A DNA stretch of 64,000 bases, from positions 3,471,501 through 3,535,500 of the forward strand of contig NZ_CP058349.1 of NCBI RefSeq assembly GCF_013395055.1. Direction: 5' to 3'. The notes under the pieces are model-generated. The model saw nothing but the letters and a program-made list of their open reading frames with translations, was not told the origin of the DNA and did no database searches. Position 1 is the first letter of the stretch. Every line of letters begins with the position of its first letter. The translations under genes were made by a program, and so were the position numbers. The DNA comes from Pseudomonas sp. ABC1 (GTDB lineage: Bacteria; Pseudomonadota; Gammaproteobacteria; Pseudomonadales; Pseudomonadaceae). Shown here one piece after another: positions 1 to 8,440 of the stretch.

Positions 1-530
1 AGGGCATCGCTTTCGACTGGCGCTCGGGGGGCGAACTGAGCGAGGGCGAATGGGACTTTGTCCATGCCTGTTATGCCAATACCTACCATGTGCGGGGCCG
101 TTCGCCCTACCTGTCGCGGGATTTCTTCAGCCTGCTGGCCGAACGCATGCCCGAGGCCATTCGTGTGGTCTTCGCCCGTCAGGCCGGCCAGCCGAAGGCG
201 ATGGCCTTCAGCTTGCAGGATGCTGACAACCTGTATGGGCGCTACTGGGGATGCCTGGGCGACTTCGACCGGCTGCATTTCGAGACCTGCTTCTACCAGG
301 GTATCGAGCAGGCGATCGCGGCAGGTTTGCAGCACTTCGATGCGGGGGCGCAGGGTGAACACAAGTTGATCCGGGGCTTCGAACCCCGGATCACGCGCTC
401 ATGGCACTACTTGCAGCATCCCGGCCTGCGCGATGCCGTGGATGAATTTCTGCGGCAGGAACGCCGCGAGGTGCAGGCCTATGCCGAGGCCGCCCGGCAG
501 GCGCTGCCCTACCGTCAGGCCGAGGGGTGA
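1..530 (+). CDS. GNAT/FemAB-like acyltransferase, 3' part (truncated by window edge)
   Basis: The reading frame is open from position 3 to the stop at 530, so the gene starts upstream of the window; about 175 residues are visible. The segment resembles the C-terminal half of the large GNAT/FemAB-type family (peptidogalycan biosynthesis-like, PF04339): an aromatic-rich stretch (YANTYHVRGRSPYLSRDFF), then LQDADNLYGRYWG and FDAGAQGEHKLIRGFEP near the end, the last being typical of that family. Members are cytoplasmic proteins thought to transfer acyl or aminoacyl groups, with no firm substrate. The 3' end overlaps the convergent next gene by 16 bp. An internal GTG at 90 could start a shorter product but the upstream frame clearly codes. 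Family call fairly sure, function unknown. Confidence 0.75.
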   Translation, partial: GIAFDWRSGGELSEGEWDFVHACYANTYHVRGRSPYLSRDFFSLLAERMPEAIRVVFARQAGQPKAMAFSLQDADNLYGRYWGCLGDFDRLHFETCFYQGIEQAIAAGLQHFDAGAQGEHKLIRGFEPRITRSWHYLQHPGLRDAVDEFLRQERREVQAYAEAARQALPYRQAEG

Positions 531-925
531 CTGTTCCGCTCGTGGATCAGCAGCATCTGCTCCAGTTCATCGCGAATCACCGGGTCGCCGCAACCGGGCA
601 GGTACTCGCGCAACTTGCGGATGACCCACTGCTGGCCCTTGTCGACGAAGCGCAGGCGCTCCTCGACTGACTCGATAGCCATCGCCTTGCGATAGAAGTC
701 ACCGATCTCGCGGTTGGGCGTCAGTTGCAGCCGTCGCAAACAGTTGAGTACATGCCCGCAACTTTCGATCTCGCCCTGGCGCACCTGCTCCAGAAGGCTG
801 CGCTGCGCCTCCGTGAGCGGCCCTTGCAGGCTGTCGCCGGCCACTTTGGCGCCGGCGCGTTCGGCGCTGAGCAACGTCTGTAGAAACGCGGCTTCACCGT
901 CGGGGCTGTTGAGTGGGCTGTTCAT
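515..925 (-). CDS. DUF6306-like helical protein
   Basis: A 136-residue soluble, mostly helical protein without signal peptide or membrane segment. The sequence (AFLQTLLSAERAGAKVAGD at the N-terminus, a CGHVLNCLRRL segment in the middle, then FVDKGQQWVIRKLREYLPGC) has the layout of the uncharacterised DUF6306 family, whose helices recall ferritin-like bundles with Glu and His/Cys positions. The ATG at 925 follows a GGGGGAAA ribosome-binding stretch at a good distance. It lies tail to tail with the acyltransferase and its end overlaps that gene by 16 bp. Metal binding is only a guess from the spaced Glu, Cys and His residues. Confidence 0.7.
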   Translation of the reverse strand: MNSPLNSPDGEAAFLQTLLSAERAGAKVAGDSLQGPLTEAQRSLLEQVRQGEIESCGHVLNCLRRLQLTPNREIGDFYRKAMAIESVEERLRFVDKGQQWVIRKLREYLPGCGDPVIRDELEQMLLIHERNSHPSA

Positions 926-963
926 GCGGGTTTCCCCCTTTAGCAGGCGCCTCGGGCCAGTGG

Positions 964-1518
964 TTACAGCCGGCTGGCCTTGAGGATCGTTACGGGTTGC
1001 AGGGGTACGTTCTGCATCATGCCGCTGCGACCGGTCGGGATCTGGGCGATCTGGTCGACGACGTTCATACCGGTGACCACGCGACCGAACACTGCGTAGC
1101 CGAAGTCGCGCACGCCATGGTCGATGAATGCGTTGTCGCGGTGGTTGATGAAGAACTGGCTGGTCGCCGAGTCGACGCGCTGGGTACGCGCCATGGCCAG
1201 GGTGCCACGGACGTTGTGCAGGCCATTGTCCGCTTCGTTCTTGATCGGGTCGCGGGTGGGCTTTTCCTGCAGGCTGTCGTTGAAGCCGCCGCCCTGGATC
1301 ATGAAGCCCGGGATGACGCGGTGGAAGACCGTGTTGTCATAGAAGCCGCTGTCCACGTATTCGAGGAAGTTCTTCACGCTGATGGGGGCTTTCTCCGCTT
1401 CCAGTTCGATTTCTATCTCACCGAGGCTGGTGCTGAGCAGGACGCGAGGATTATCCGCGGCCAGCAGGTGGCTGGTGAACAACAGGGCACAGGCTGCGAG
1501 TGTCAGGCGTTTCAGCAT
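964..1518 (-). CDS. periplasmic cyclophilin-type peptidyl-prolyl cis-trans isomerase
   Basis: Catalyses proline cis-trans isomerisation during folding of exported proteins. The 184-residue product starts with a signal peptide (KR, a hydrophobic stretch, cleavage after LLA or AA at about residues 20-21), and the mature part is a complete cyclophilin domain: VDSGFYDNTVFHRVIPGFM carries the catalytic Arg in FHRV, followed by GTLAMAR, SQFFIN and the VFGRVVTGMNVVDQI end. This is the PpiA (periplasmic) type. AAGGAAA precedes the ATG at 1518. It is transcribed in the same direction as the LysR gene behind it but is separated from it by 27 bp with no overlap. Confidence 0.92.
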   Translation of the reverse strand: MLKRLTLAACALLFTSHLLAADNPRVLLSTSLGEIEIELEAEKAPISVKNFLEYVDSGFYDNTVFHRVIPGFMIQGGGFNDSLQEKPTRDPIKNEADNGLHNVRGTLAMARTQRVDSATSQFFINHRDNAFIDHGVRDFGYAVFGRVVTGMNVVDQIAQIPTGRSGMMQNVPLQPVTILKASRL

Positions 1519-1545
1519 CTTGGCGTTTCCTTGGAAGGGTGGGCA

Positions 1546-2448
1546 TCAGAGCGTTGCACGGTCGGCTTGTACCGACGCCTTGAGCAGCTCTATCAGAATC
1601 TGCGTGGCCGGCCCGAGGGGCTTGGCGTGGTTAGTGTAAAGATGGAAGAGGATCCGGCGAATACTGCCTTGGACCAAGGGCAGGGGTTTGAGAGTACCTT
1701 CGGTCAGCTCCCTTTCGATCATGTGCCGTGGCAACCAGGCGAAGCCCAGGCCACTGCTGACGAAGGCGACCGAGGTCGCCAGGCTGCCGACGGTCCAGCG
1801 CTGTTCCGCGCCCAGCCAGCCGGCGTCGCGTGGCTGGCGATGGCCGGAGTCGCGGACCACCACCTGCATGTGGCTCTGCAAATCCTGCACGCTCAGTTTG
1901 CGCTGCAACTGGTGCAAGGGATGATCGTGCCGGGCGACCGCCACGAACTCCACCGAGCAGAGCTCGTTGCCCAGGTAGCCGGTGATATTCAGGCCGCTCA
2001 CGGCCAGGTCGGCGGTGCCGTCCTTGAGCACGTCCTCCACGCCGGACAGAACCTCCTCGCGCAGGCGCACCCGGCAGCCACGGCTGCGCGGCATGAACTC
2101 GGTGAGGGCATTGAGCAGGCTGGCGTAAGGGTAGGCGGCATCCACCACGAGCCGGACTTCGGCCTCCCAGCCCTGTTCCATGTGCTGGGCAAGCTCCTCC
2201 AGTTGGCCGGCCTGGCTGACCAGTTGACGCGAGCGCCGCAGCAGCACCTCGCCGGCCTCGGTCAATACGGCCTTGCGCCCTTCGATGCGCAGCAGCGGCA
2301 CACCCAACTGCTCCTGCATGCGGGCCACGGTATAGCTGACCGACGACTGGGAGCGATGCAGCGCTTCGGCGGCCTGGGCGAAGCCGCCATGATCGATGAC
2401 GGCTTGCAGGGTGCGCCATTGTTCCAGGGTGACGCGGGGTGTCTTCAT
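1546..2448 (-). CDS. LysR-family transcriptional regulator
   Basis: A 300-residue LysR-type regulator. The first 60 residues form the winged helix-turn-helix (QAAEALHRSQSSVSYTVARM is the recognition region), and the rest is the periplasmic-binding-protein-like effector domain (LVVDAAYPYASLLNAL, then FVAVARHDHPLHQL, then GLGFAWLPRHMIERELTEG). The last element, a glycine-rich loop after a variable region, is typical of the family C-terminal subdomain. The effector and target are unknown; the helicase gene starts 195 bp away on the other strand, so a divergent promoter lies between them and the LysR protein may act there, but no operator is evident. Confidence 0.9.
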   Translation of the reverse strand: MKTPRVTLEQWRTLQAVIDHGGFAQAAEALHRSQSSVSYTVARMQEQLGVPLLRIEGRKAVLTEAGEVLLRRSRQLVSQAGQLEELAQHMEQGWEAEVRLVVDAAYPYASLLNALTEFMPRSRGCRVRLREEVLSGVEDVLKDGTADLAVSGLNITGYLGNELCSVEFVAVARHDHPLHQLQRKLSVQDLQSHMQVVVRDSGHRQPRDAGWLGAEQRWTVGSLATSVAFVSSGLGFAWLPRHMIERELTEGTLKPLPLVQGSIRRILFHLYTNHAKPLGPATQILIELLKASVQADRATL

Positions 2449-2643
2449 GTGTCGGCGGACCTCTGCGAGTCATGCGGGCCATGCGGCTGGCCGTTTTCCT
2501 GGCGTACAGCGAGCCTGGGGATGAACCAGGACTTGCGCCATTATGCCTTTTCTCGGTCGGGGCTCCGTACATATGAGTGCGGCTTTCTTGCAGCGGACCG
2601 GGTAACCTATGCAGCTTTCCCAGATTGCTTGAGGTATTTGCCC

Positions 2644-3969
2644 TTGTTCGACCAATTCGCCCTGCATGAGCGCCTGCTCAAGGCTGTAGCCGAACTCGGG
2701 TTCACCGAGCCGACCCCGGTGCAGGTCGCGGCCATTCCACCTGCCATCGAGGGGCGCGATTTGCGCGTGATCGCCCAGACCGGCAGTGGCAAGACCGCCG
2801 CCTTCGTCCTGCCGTTGCTCAACCGCCTGATCGGTGATGCCCAGCCGCGTGTCGATGTGCGGGCGCTGATCCTGCTGCCGACCCGCGAACTGGCACAGCA
2901 GACCCTCAAGGAAGTGGAGCGTTTTTCGCAGTTCACGTTCATCAAGTCCGGCATCGTCACCGGTGGCGAGGATTTCAAGGTGCAGGCCGCCATGCTGCGC
3001 AAGGTGCCTGACATCCTCATCGGTACGCCGGGGCGCCTGATCGAGCACCTGAATGCCGGCACCCTGGTGCTCGGCGACGTGGAAGTGGTGGTGCTCGACG
3101 AAGCGGATCGCATGCTCGACATGGGCTTCTCCGAAGACGTGCAGCGCCTGGTCACCACCTGCGGTGACAAGCACCAGACCCTGCTGTTCTCCGCGACCAG
3201 TGGTGGCAACGGTCTGCGTGAGATGGTCGCGCAAGTGCTCAAGGAGCCGCTGCACCTCAAGCTCAACCTGGTCAGCGAACTGAGCGAGGGTATTCGCCAG
3301 CAGATCATCACGGCTGACGATCCTGCGCATAAAGAGCGTCTGGTGCACTGGCTGCTGGCCAATGAGACCTACCAGAAAGCGGTGATCTTCACCAACACCC
3401 GCGCCCAGGCCGACCGTCTTTATGGGCGATTGATCGCCAACGAGGTCAAGGCCTTCATCCTGCATGGCGAGAAGGACCAGAAGGAGCGCAAGCTGGCCAT
3501 CGAGCGGCTCAAGCAAGGCGGCGTCAAGGTGCTGGTCGCCACCGATGTGGCAGCGCGCGGCCTGGATATCGACGGTTTGGACCTGGTCATCAACTTCGAC
3601 ATGCCGCGCTCGGGCGATGAGTACGTCCATCGGACCGGGCGGACTGGCCGTGCGGGCGGAGAGGGCGTGGCCATCTCGCTGATCTGCCATAACGACTGGA
3701 ATCTGATGTCCAGCATCGAGCGCTATCTCAAGCAGCGTTTCGAGCGTCGGGTCATTCCGGGGCTGAAAGGCACCTATCAGGGGCCGAAGAACCTGAAAGC
3801 CTCTGGCAAAGCAGCAGGCAGCAAGAAGAAAAAGGACGACAAGAAAAAGCCTGCGGACAAGAAGGCCAAACCGTCCGCCAAGCGTCCACGCGCCAGCAAG
3901 CCGCAAGCATCGCAAGTCGTCAGCCAGGACGGTATGGCGCCGCTGCGCCGCAAGAAACCAGAGGCCTGA
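2644..3969 (+). CDS. DEAD-box ATP-dependent RNA helicase (RhlE/DbpA-like group)
   Basis: Unwinds RNA using ATP, probably in ribosome assembly or mRNA turnover. Of 441 residues, 1-370 are the two RecA-like domains: Q motif with EPTPVQ (22-27), Walker A AQTGSGKT (44-51), PTRELAQQ, GTPGRL, DEAD in VVLDEADRMLDMGF, SAT, then VATDVAARGLDI and HRTGRTGRAG. Residues from about 385 on are a basic Lys/Ala tail, likely RNA binding. The start is chosen as TTG at 2644, preceded by GAGG at 2631-2634 and matching the usual N-terminus of this pseudomonad family; the frame stays open much further upstream only because it runs antisense to the two preceding genes. Confidence 0.9.
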   Translation: MFDQFALHERLLKAVAELGFTEPTPVQVAAIPPAIEGRDLRVIAQTGSGKTAAFVLPLLNRLIGDAQPRVDVRALILLPTRELAQQTLKEVERFSQFTFIKSGIVTGGEDFKVQAAMLRKVPDILIGTPGRLIEHLNAGTLVLGDVEVVVLDEADRMLDMGFSEDVQRLVTTCGDKHQTLLFSATSGGNGLREMVAQVLKEPLHLKLNLVSELSEGIRQQIITADDPAHKERLVHWLLANETYQKAVIFTNTRAQADRLYGRLIANEVKAFILHGEKDQKERKLAIERLKQGGVKVLVATDVAARGLDIDGLDLVINFDMPRSGDEYVHRTGRTGRAGGEGVAISLICHNDWNLMSSIERYLKQRFERRVIPGLKGTYQGPKNLKASGKAAGSKKKKDDKKKPADKKAKPSAKRPRASKPQASQVVSQDGMAPLRRKKPEA

Positions 3970-4012
3970 GCACATTCCCCACGATCGTTGATTCGAGCGT
4001 AGCGGCAGGGCG

Positions 4013-4041
4013 GGCGTGAGCTGTCGATAGCTCGCGCCTTT
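4013..4041 (+). terminator. hairpin terminator after the helicase gene
   Basis: A ten-base stem (GGCGTGAGCT paired with AGCTCGCGCC, one G-T pair) with a six-base loop is followed by a short T stretch, 44 bp after the helicase stop. Confidence 0.6.
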
Positions 4042-4286
4042 ATGCTGCGCTCGTTCGGGGATATTGCTTCGAGTATTCAATCAACGCCGCCCCGGGCAAT
4101 CCGGGGCGCTGTCCAAGGTCTCATTCATCGCTTTGCCAGCAATACATCCATTGCTGCGTTGACAACCTCGATAGTTCTCCAGACACCTGCCAGCTGAAGG
4201 TTGAGGCGGCGATGCCTGCGTCGTGGCCTCTCAGTGGCTGCAGATAAACGAGCGACTCACAAAAGTAGTTGATTATTCATCGCTTA
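4042..4286. other. intergenic leader upstream of the fagA operon
   Basis: No gene seen. It contains a second GC hairpin, CGCCCCGG with CCGGGGCG around a five-base loop at 4088-4108, and then becomes AT-richer toward the putative Fur box. The operon promoter is expected in the last 60 bases of this stretch, but no clear -35/-10 pair stands out. Confidence 0.5.
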
Positions 4287-4301
4287 TGCGAATTAATATC
4301 G
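4287..4301. promoter_or_regulatory. probable Fur box upstream of fagA-fumC-sodA
   Basis: TGCGAATTAATATCG matches 10 of 14 fixed positions of the 7-1-7 Fur consensus TGATAATnATTATCA, and the AT-rich flank (TGATTATTCATCG just upstream) could extend it. It lies 23 bp before the fagA start codon. In P. aeruginosa the equivalent operon is known to be repressed by Fur with iron, which supports the reading. The site is identified by eye only. Confidence 0.6.
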
Positions 4302-4323
4302 TTCTGCTTCTGGAGGATCTCCG

Positions 4324-4719
4324 ATGTCATTCCGCTCCCGCAATGCGCCTTGTCTCGACTGCTGGTACTGGCAGGGCTTCCGCATTCGCTGCGCGCTTCT
4401 GCCTGATGAGCCGCGTTTGCTGGATGCTCATTGGGCACAGGGTCTGCAACTGGTCGAGCACGGCCGCATTGCCCCCTGGCGCATGGCCGCCACGACCCTG
4501 AACCTGCTGCTCGACAGCGCCTGCGACCCGGCACTGCCCTGGCACTGGCGGGCCGTCTGCCTGGACCAGTCGTACCGTTCGCTGCAGATACTGCAAGGCC
4601 TGGCCGATCGTCGCGAGCAACACCAGACACTGAATCGCCTGCGCAACCGCCTGGCAACACTGCGGTTGCAACCCTCCCTCACAACCGCTGAACTGGCAGA
4701 AGGAAACCCCTATGAGTGA
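4324..4719 (+). CDS. fagA: FagA, Fur-associated small protein
   Basis: A 131-residue protein of unknown biochemical role, recognised from its position as first gene of the fagA-fumC-orfX-sodA iron-limitation operon of pseudomonads and from its general character: Trp/Cys-rich N-terminus (CLDCWYWQGFRIRC) followed by a helical, Leu/Arg-rich body. The three N-terminal cysteines might bind metal, which is only an inference. GGAGG at 4312-4316 precedes the ATG. Its end overlaps the fumC start by 8 bp, so the two are translationally coupled. No signal peptide or membrane segment. Confidence 0.82.
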   Translation: MSFRSRNAPCLDCWYWQGFRIRCALLPDEPRLLDAHWAQGLQLVEHGRIAPWRMAATTLNLLLDSACDPALPWHWRAVCLDQSYRSLQILQGLADRREQHQTLNRLRNRLATLRLQPSLTTAELAEGNPYE

Positions 4720-6088
4720 CACCCGTATAGAACGCGACAGCATGGGTGAGCTGGCTGTCCCGGCAGATGCCCTGTATGGCGCGCAGACCCAGCGTGCGGT
4801 CAACAATTTCCCGGTCTCTGGGCAGCGTATGCCCGAGTCTTTCGTCCGTGCTCTGATCCTGGCCAAGGCCGCTGCCGCACAGGCCAACATCGAGCTGGGC
4901 CAGATCAGCCAGGCCCAGGGCGAGGCCATCGTCACCGCCTGCAAGGAACTGCTGGCGGGTGATTTCATGCAGCATTTCCCGGTGGATATCTTCCAGACCG
5001 GCTCCGGCACCAGCACCAACATGAACGCCAATGAGGTGATCGCCACCCTGGCCAGTCGCGTGCTGGGCGACAAGGTCAATCCGAACGACCACGTCAACTG
5101 CGGCCAGAGCAGCAATGACATCATCCCCACCACCATTCACGTCAGCGCCGCCATCGAAGTCAGCGAGCGCCTGCTGCCTGCGTTGGGGCACCTGCTGAAA
5201 GTGCTCTGCGAGAAATCGCTGGAAGTGCACCCCTACATCAAGACCGGGCGCACTCACCTGATGGATGCCATGCCTGTGCGCATGAGCCAGGTGCTCGACG
5301 GCTGGGGCCAGCAGGTCCAGTCCAACATCGAGCACCTGCGCGCCTTGCTGCCAAGCGTACAGGCCCTGGCCCAGGGTGGTACGGCTGTCGGGACCGGCAT
5401 CAATGCCCACCCGCGCTTCGCCGATACCTTCTGCGCCGAGTTGAAGAGCCTGACCGGCCTGCCGTTCACCCGTGGCGACAACTTCTTCGCGCTGATCGGT
5501 TCCCAGGACACAGCCGTTGCCCTGTCCGGTCAGTTGAAGACCACGGCCGTTTCGCTGATGAAAATCGCCAATGACCTGCGCTGGATGAACTCCGGTCCGC
5601 TGGCCGGCCTTGCCGAAATCGAGCTGGAAGCCCTGCAGCCGGGTTCCTCGATCATGCCGGGCAAGGTCAATCCTGTGATTCCGGAAGCGACGGCGATGGT
5701 GGCTGCGCAAGTGATCGGTAACGATGCTGCGATTACCGTTGCCGGTCAGTCGGGTAACTTCGAACTGAACGTGATGCTGCCTGTAATTGCACAGAACCTG
5801 CTGCACAGCATCCAGTTGCTGAGCAACGTCAGTCACCTGCTGGCTGACAAGGCGATTGCCAGCTTCAAGGTCAACGAGCCAAAACTCAAGGAAGCGCTCG
5901 ACCGCAACCCGATCCTGGTGACCGCGCTCAACCCGCTGATCGGCTACCTGAAAGCGGCAGAAATCGCCAAGCAGGCCTACAAGGAAGGGCGCCCGATCAT
6001 CGATGTCGCGCTTGAGCAGACGGACCTGGGGCGTGAAGAGCTGGAGCGCCTGCTCAACCCGGAAAAACTCACTGAAGGCGGTATCTGA
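4712..6088 (+). CDS. fumC: class II fumarate hydratase (iron-independent)
   Basis: Interconverts fumarate and malate in the TCA cycle without an iron-sulfur cluster. The 458-residue length is standard for FumC. Visible motifs: FQTGSGTSTNMNANEV (substrate site, about residues 92-108), GQSSNDIIPT, the TGRTHLMDAMP catalytic-His region, and the superfamily signature GSSIMPGKVNP near 315-325. Lying between fagA and sodA under a putative Fur box fits its known role as the replacement for iron-containing fumarases when iron is scarce. AAGGAAA upstream of the ATG, which lies inside the end of fagA. Confidence 0.97.
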   Translation: MSDTRIERDSMGELAVPADALYGAQTQRAVNNFPVSGQRMPESFVRALILAKAAAAQANIELGQISQAQGEAIVTACKELLAGDFMQHFPVDIFQTGSGTSTNMNANEVIATLASRVLGDKVNPNDHVNCGQSSNDIIPTTIHVSAAIEVSERLLPALGHLLKVLCEKSLEVHPYIKTGRTHLMDAMPVRMSQVLDGWGQQVQSNIEHLRALLPSVQALAQGGTAVGTGINAHPRFADTFCAELKSLTGLPFTRGDNFFALIGSQDTAVALSGQLKTTAVSLMKIANDLRWMNSGPLAGLAEIELEALQPGSSIMPGKVNPVIPEATAMVAAQVIGNDAAITVAGQSGNFELNVMLPVIAQNLLHSIQLLSNVSHLLADKAIASFKVNEPKLKEALDRNPILVTALNPLIGYLKAAEIAKQAYKEGRPIIDVALEQTDLGREELERLLNPEKLTEGGI

Positions 6089-6128
6089 TTCGTACCGCTA
6101 CCCGCGTTGAGGGTCAGGAGGCGACGAC

Positions 6129-6569
6129 ATGGAACTTTGGAAAAAGACCATAGAAAGTGCCAACCGCTGTTTCGAGGCGGGCCAGATGATCGAGGCTCGA
6201 GAAGGCTACCTGCAGGCGCTGGCCATGGCCCAGGTGCTATTCGATCGCTGGCATGATGCCGATGAAGCGGTGGCGGCGCTGGTCGTCTCCCTGCATAACC
6301 TGGCCGACCTGCATCTGCGGCTTGGCCAGGTCCAGGAAGCCGGTCGCTGCCTGCGTAATGCCCATGAGCGTCTGCTCGATACCGCACAGAGTGGGCGTAC
6401 TGGTGCCGCGTTGCGCGAGGCTGCGTTGCGGCACAGCAACCATACTTACCTCGCCCTGATGCAATTCATGGCGCAACACGGCCATGGAACCACCGATGGA
6501 GAACTGTCACTGGCAGTCTCCACGCCACCGAACCCGGCCTGTATACCTGTCAGTCGACAGTCACATTGA
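6129..6569 (+). CDS. OrfX-type protein of the fumC-sodA operon
   Basis: A 146-residue helical protein with a TPR-like N-terminal two thirds: ESANRCFEAGQMIEAREGY, then ALVVSLHNLADLHLRLGQV and EAGRCLRNAHERLLD repeat the paired-helix pattern of small/large residues seen in tetratricopeptide folds. It corresponds by position to orfX between fumC and sodA in P. aeruginosa, whose function is unknown. AGGAGG at 6116-6121 gives a strong start at 6129. A cytoplasmic adaptor or chaperone role is possible but not shown by the sequence. The last 30 residues look disordered. Confidence 0.8.
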   Translation: MELWKKTIESANRCFEAGQMIEAREGYLQALAMAQVLFDRWHDADEAVAALVVSLHNLADLHLRLGQVQEAGRCLRNAHERLLDTAQSGRTGAALREAALRHSNHTYLALMQFMAQHGHGTTDGELSLAVSTPPNPACIPVSRQSH

Positions 6570-6579
6570 GGAAAAAGAA

Positions 6580-7191
6580 ATGACTTACGTTCTACCTGCC
6601 TTGCCCTATGCCTACGATGCCCTGGAGCCTCATATCGATGCTCAGACCATGGAAATCCACTACACCAAGCACCACCAGACTTATGTCAATGGCCTGAATG
6701 CAGCGCTGGAGGGCAATGCCCTGGCCGATCTTCCGGTGGAAGAGCTGCTGTCGCGCGTGGCCGAAGTGCCAGGTGAACTGCGTGGTGCCGTCATCAACCA
6801 TGGTGGTGGCCATGCCAACCACAGCCTGTTCTGGAGTGTCATGTCACCGACGGGCGGCGGTGCTCCCGAGGGTGCCCTGGCTGAGGCGATAGACAAGCAA
6901 ATCGGTGGTTTCGAGGCCTTCAAGGATGCGTTCACCAAGGCAGCCCTTACCCGTTTCGGCAGTGGCTGGGCCTGGCTGAGCGTCACGCCGCAGAAGCGTC
7001 TGGTGGTCGAGAGCAGCGCCAACCAGGACAGCCCGCTCATGCAGGGCAATACACCGATCCTGGGGCTGGATGTCTGGGAGCATGCCTACTACCTGCGTTA
7101 CCAGAATCGTCGCCCTGAATACATTGGTGCGTTCTACAACGTCATCGACTGGAATGAAGTCGCCAGGCGTTACCGCGAAGCGCTTGCCTGA
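6580..7191 (+). CDS. sodA: superoxide dismutase, manganese type
   Basis: Converts superoxide to hydrogen peroxide and oxygen in the cytoplasm. The 203-residue protein has the four metal ligands: His27, His81 in GGHANHSLFW, and Asp and His in DVWEHAYYL. The Gly-rich GGGH context and the overall pattern point to manganese rather than iron, as expected in an operon induced when iron is low. The ATG at 6580 follows GAGGAAAAAG; an in-frame ATG at 6484 would overlap orfX and add a non-conserved extension, so it is rejected. Confidence 0.95.
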   Translation: MTYVLPALPYAYDALEPHIDAQTMEIHYTKHHQTYVNGLNAALEGNALADLPVEELLSRVAEVPGELRGAVINHGGGHANHSLFWSVMSPTGGGAPEGALAEAIDKQIGGFEAFKDAFTKAALTRFGSGWAWLSVTPQKRLVVESSANQDSPLMQGNTPILGLDVWEHAYYLRYQNRRPEYIGAFYNVIDWNEVARRYREALA

Positions 7192-7213
7192 GCCTTCGTA
7201 GCTCCTTGAGTCG

Positions 7214-7250
7214 TCGCAGGCCATGAATCCGCCCTGGGTGAGGCCTGCGA
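7214..7250 (+). terminator. hairpin after sodA
   Basis: A perfect nine-base inverted repeat (TCGCAGGCC / GGCCTGCGA) separated by 19 bases, 22 bp after the sodA stop. No T run follows, so it may attenuate or stabilise mRNA rather than end transcription. Confidence 0.4.
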
Positions 7251-7485
7251 TGGCTGTCTGTGGTATTCCCGAGTCCAGTCGTATTGAAGGCCTGACGGGC
7301 CCGAGAACGCTTCGTTCCACCTTGCTGTCGAAGTCTGTAACACCCCTGTGCCGTTGTAGTGTCGGGCGCTGCCGCCGTTGTGGAGTATGTGATGACTCTT
7401 GGTGCTTGCTGCGTTCGCTCTATCTCATCCGCGTGGTGTCATGTTTGGCAGGCCCCGTGATCGGCGAGTCCAGGATAAGAAAATC

Positions 7486-8373
7486 ATGCGAACGGTGTGG
7501 CAAACCCTGACGGCTTCCAATGTGCGGATCTTCCGCTACATGGTGGGTTTTTCGCTTGTTCTCGGCGGTGTTGGCGTTCTGCTGGCACAAGCCGCCAGCC
7601 TTGTTCCGGAAAGTATCGAACCGCAGATATGGCGTGCATTACGCGCGGGGATGCTGTGCGCGCTCGGCACCGCACTGGGCGCTTTGCCGGTGCTCTTTAT
7701 TCGTAATATCTCTGCTCGCATGTCCGACGTTCTGCTGGGGCTCGGTGGTGGGATCATGCTCGCCGCGACGGTTTTTTCCTTGCTGATACCCGCCTTGGAC
7801 GTGGCTGGAGAGCAGGGCTATACCCCTTGGGGCGCGGCAGCCATGGCCAGCATCGGCCTGCTTATCGGTGCTTCGGCACTGCTTGGGTTCGGGCGTCTGT
7901 TGCCGATGGCCCAGGGTGCGCCTGACCAGGTGCTCGGTGGGCGTGTTTCCTTGTTCGTGATCGCCATCGTGGCGCACAACATTCCGGAAGGGATGGCAGT
8001 TGGTGTGGCGGCAGGTGCTGGGTTGGATGGGGCGGATAGCCTGGCCTTGGGCATTGCCTTGCAGGATGTGCCGGAGGGGCTGATCGTCGCCTTGCTGCTG
8101 GCTGGCGTTGGTGTTTCCAGATGGAAGGCCCTGATGATCGGTGTGGCCTCGGGCCTGGTCGAGCCTGTCTTCGCTGTGCTGTGTGCCTGGCTCGTAGGCG
8201 TGTCCGCACAGTTGCTGCCGTGGGGGTTGGCATTGGCGGCCGGTGCGATGCTGTTCGCCGTCGCCCATGAGATTATTCCCGAATCCCATCGTAACGGACA
8301 TGCCACCGAGGCAAGCCTGGCGTTGGCGGTGGGTTTCTGCCTGATGATGGCGCTGGACACTGCGCTGGTCTGA
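7486..8373 (+). CDS. ZIP-family metal transporter
   Basis: A 295-residue inner-membrane protein with about eight transmembrane helices, predicted to import divalent metal (zinc, possibly manganese or iron). The ZIP signatures are clear: HNIPEGMAVGVAAG in helix IV and ALQDVPEGLIVALLL in helix V supply the metal-binding His, Pro-Glu-Gly residues. The helix before them (LLGLGGGIMLAATVFSLLIPA) is also typical. The ATG at 7486 has AGGA ten bases upstream; an in-frame ATG at 7441 would add an unconserved basic extension. A ZIP gene also follows sodM in P. aeruginosa, suggesting a shared response to iron limitation, although here 294 bp and a hairpin intervene. Confidence 0.9.
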   Translation: MRTVWQTLTASNVRIFRYMVGFSLVLGGVGVLLAQAASLVPESIEPQIWRALRAGMLCALGTALGALPVLFIRNISARMSDVLLGLGGGIMLAATVFSLLIPALDVAGEQGYTPWGAAAMASIGLLIGASALLGFGRLLPMAQGAPDQVLGGRVSLFVIAIVAHNIPEGMAVGVAAGAGLDGADSLALGIALQDVPEGLIVALLLAGVGVSRWKALMIGVASGLVEPVFAVLCAWLVGVSAQLLPWGLALAAGAMLFAVAHEIIPESHRNGHATEASLALAVGFCLMMALDTALV

Positions 8374-8399
8374 GCGGCCTGCACAAAGTCGCAGCTTCT

Positions 8400-8429
8400 C
8401 TACATGGCAACGGTGAGGTTGCCATGTAG
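8400..8429. terminator. bidirectional hairpin between convergent genes
   Basis: A perfect 12-base stem (CTACATGGCAAC / GTTGCCATGTAG) with a six-base loop lies between the ends of the ZIP and thioesterase genes. Neither side has a clear T run. Confidence 0.65.
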
Positions 8430-8440
8430 GCACCTTCCTC

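Noticed and set aside
913..3969. A 1018-residue open frame spanning 913-3969
   Set aside because: Only its 3' part from 2644 is a helicase; the upstream part runs antisense to the cyclophilin and LysR genes, and its residues have the composition of reverse-strand translation.
2470..4080. A 536-residue minus-strand frame over the helicase
   Set aside because: Shadow of the DEAD-box helicase gene, with low-complexity composition.
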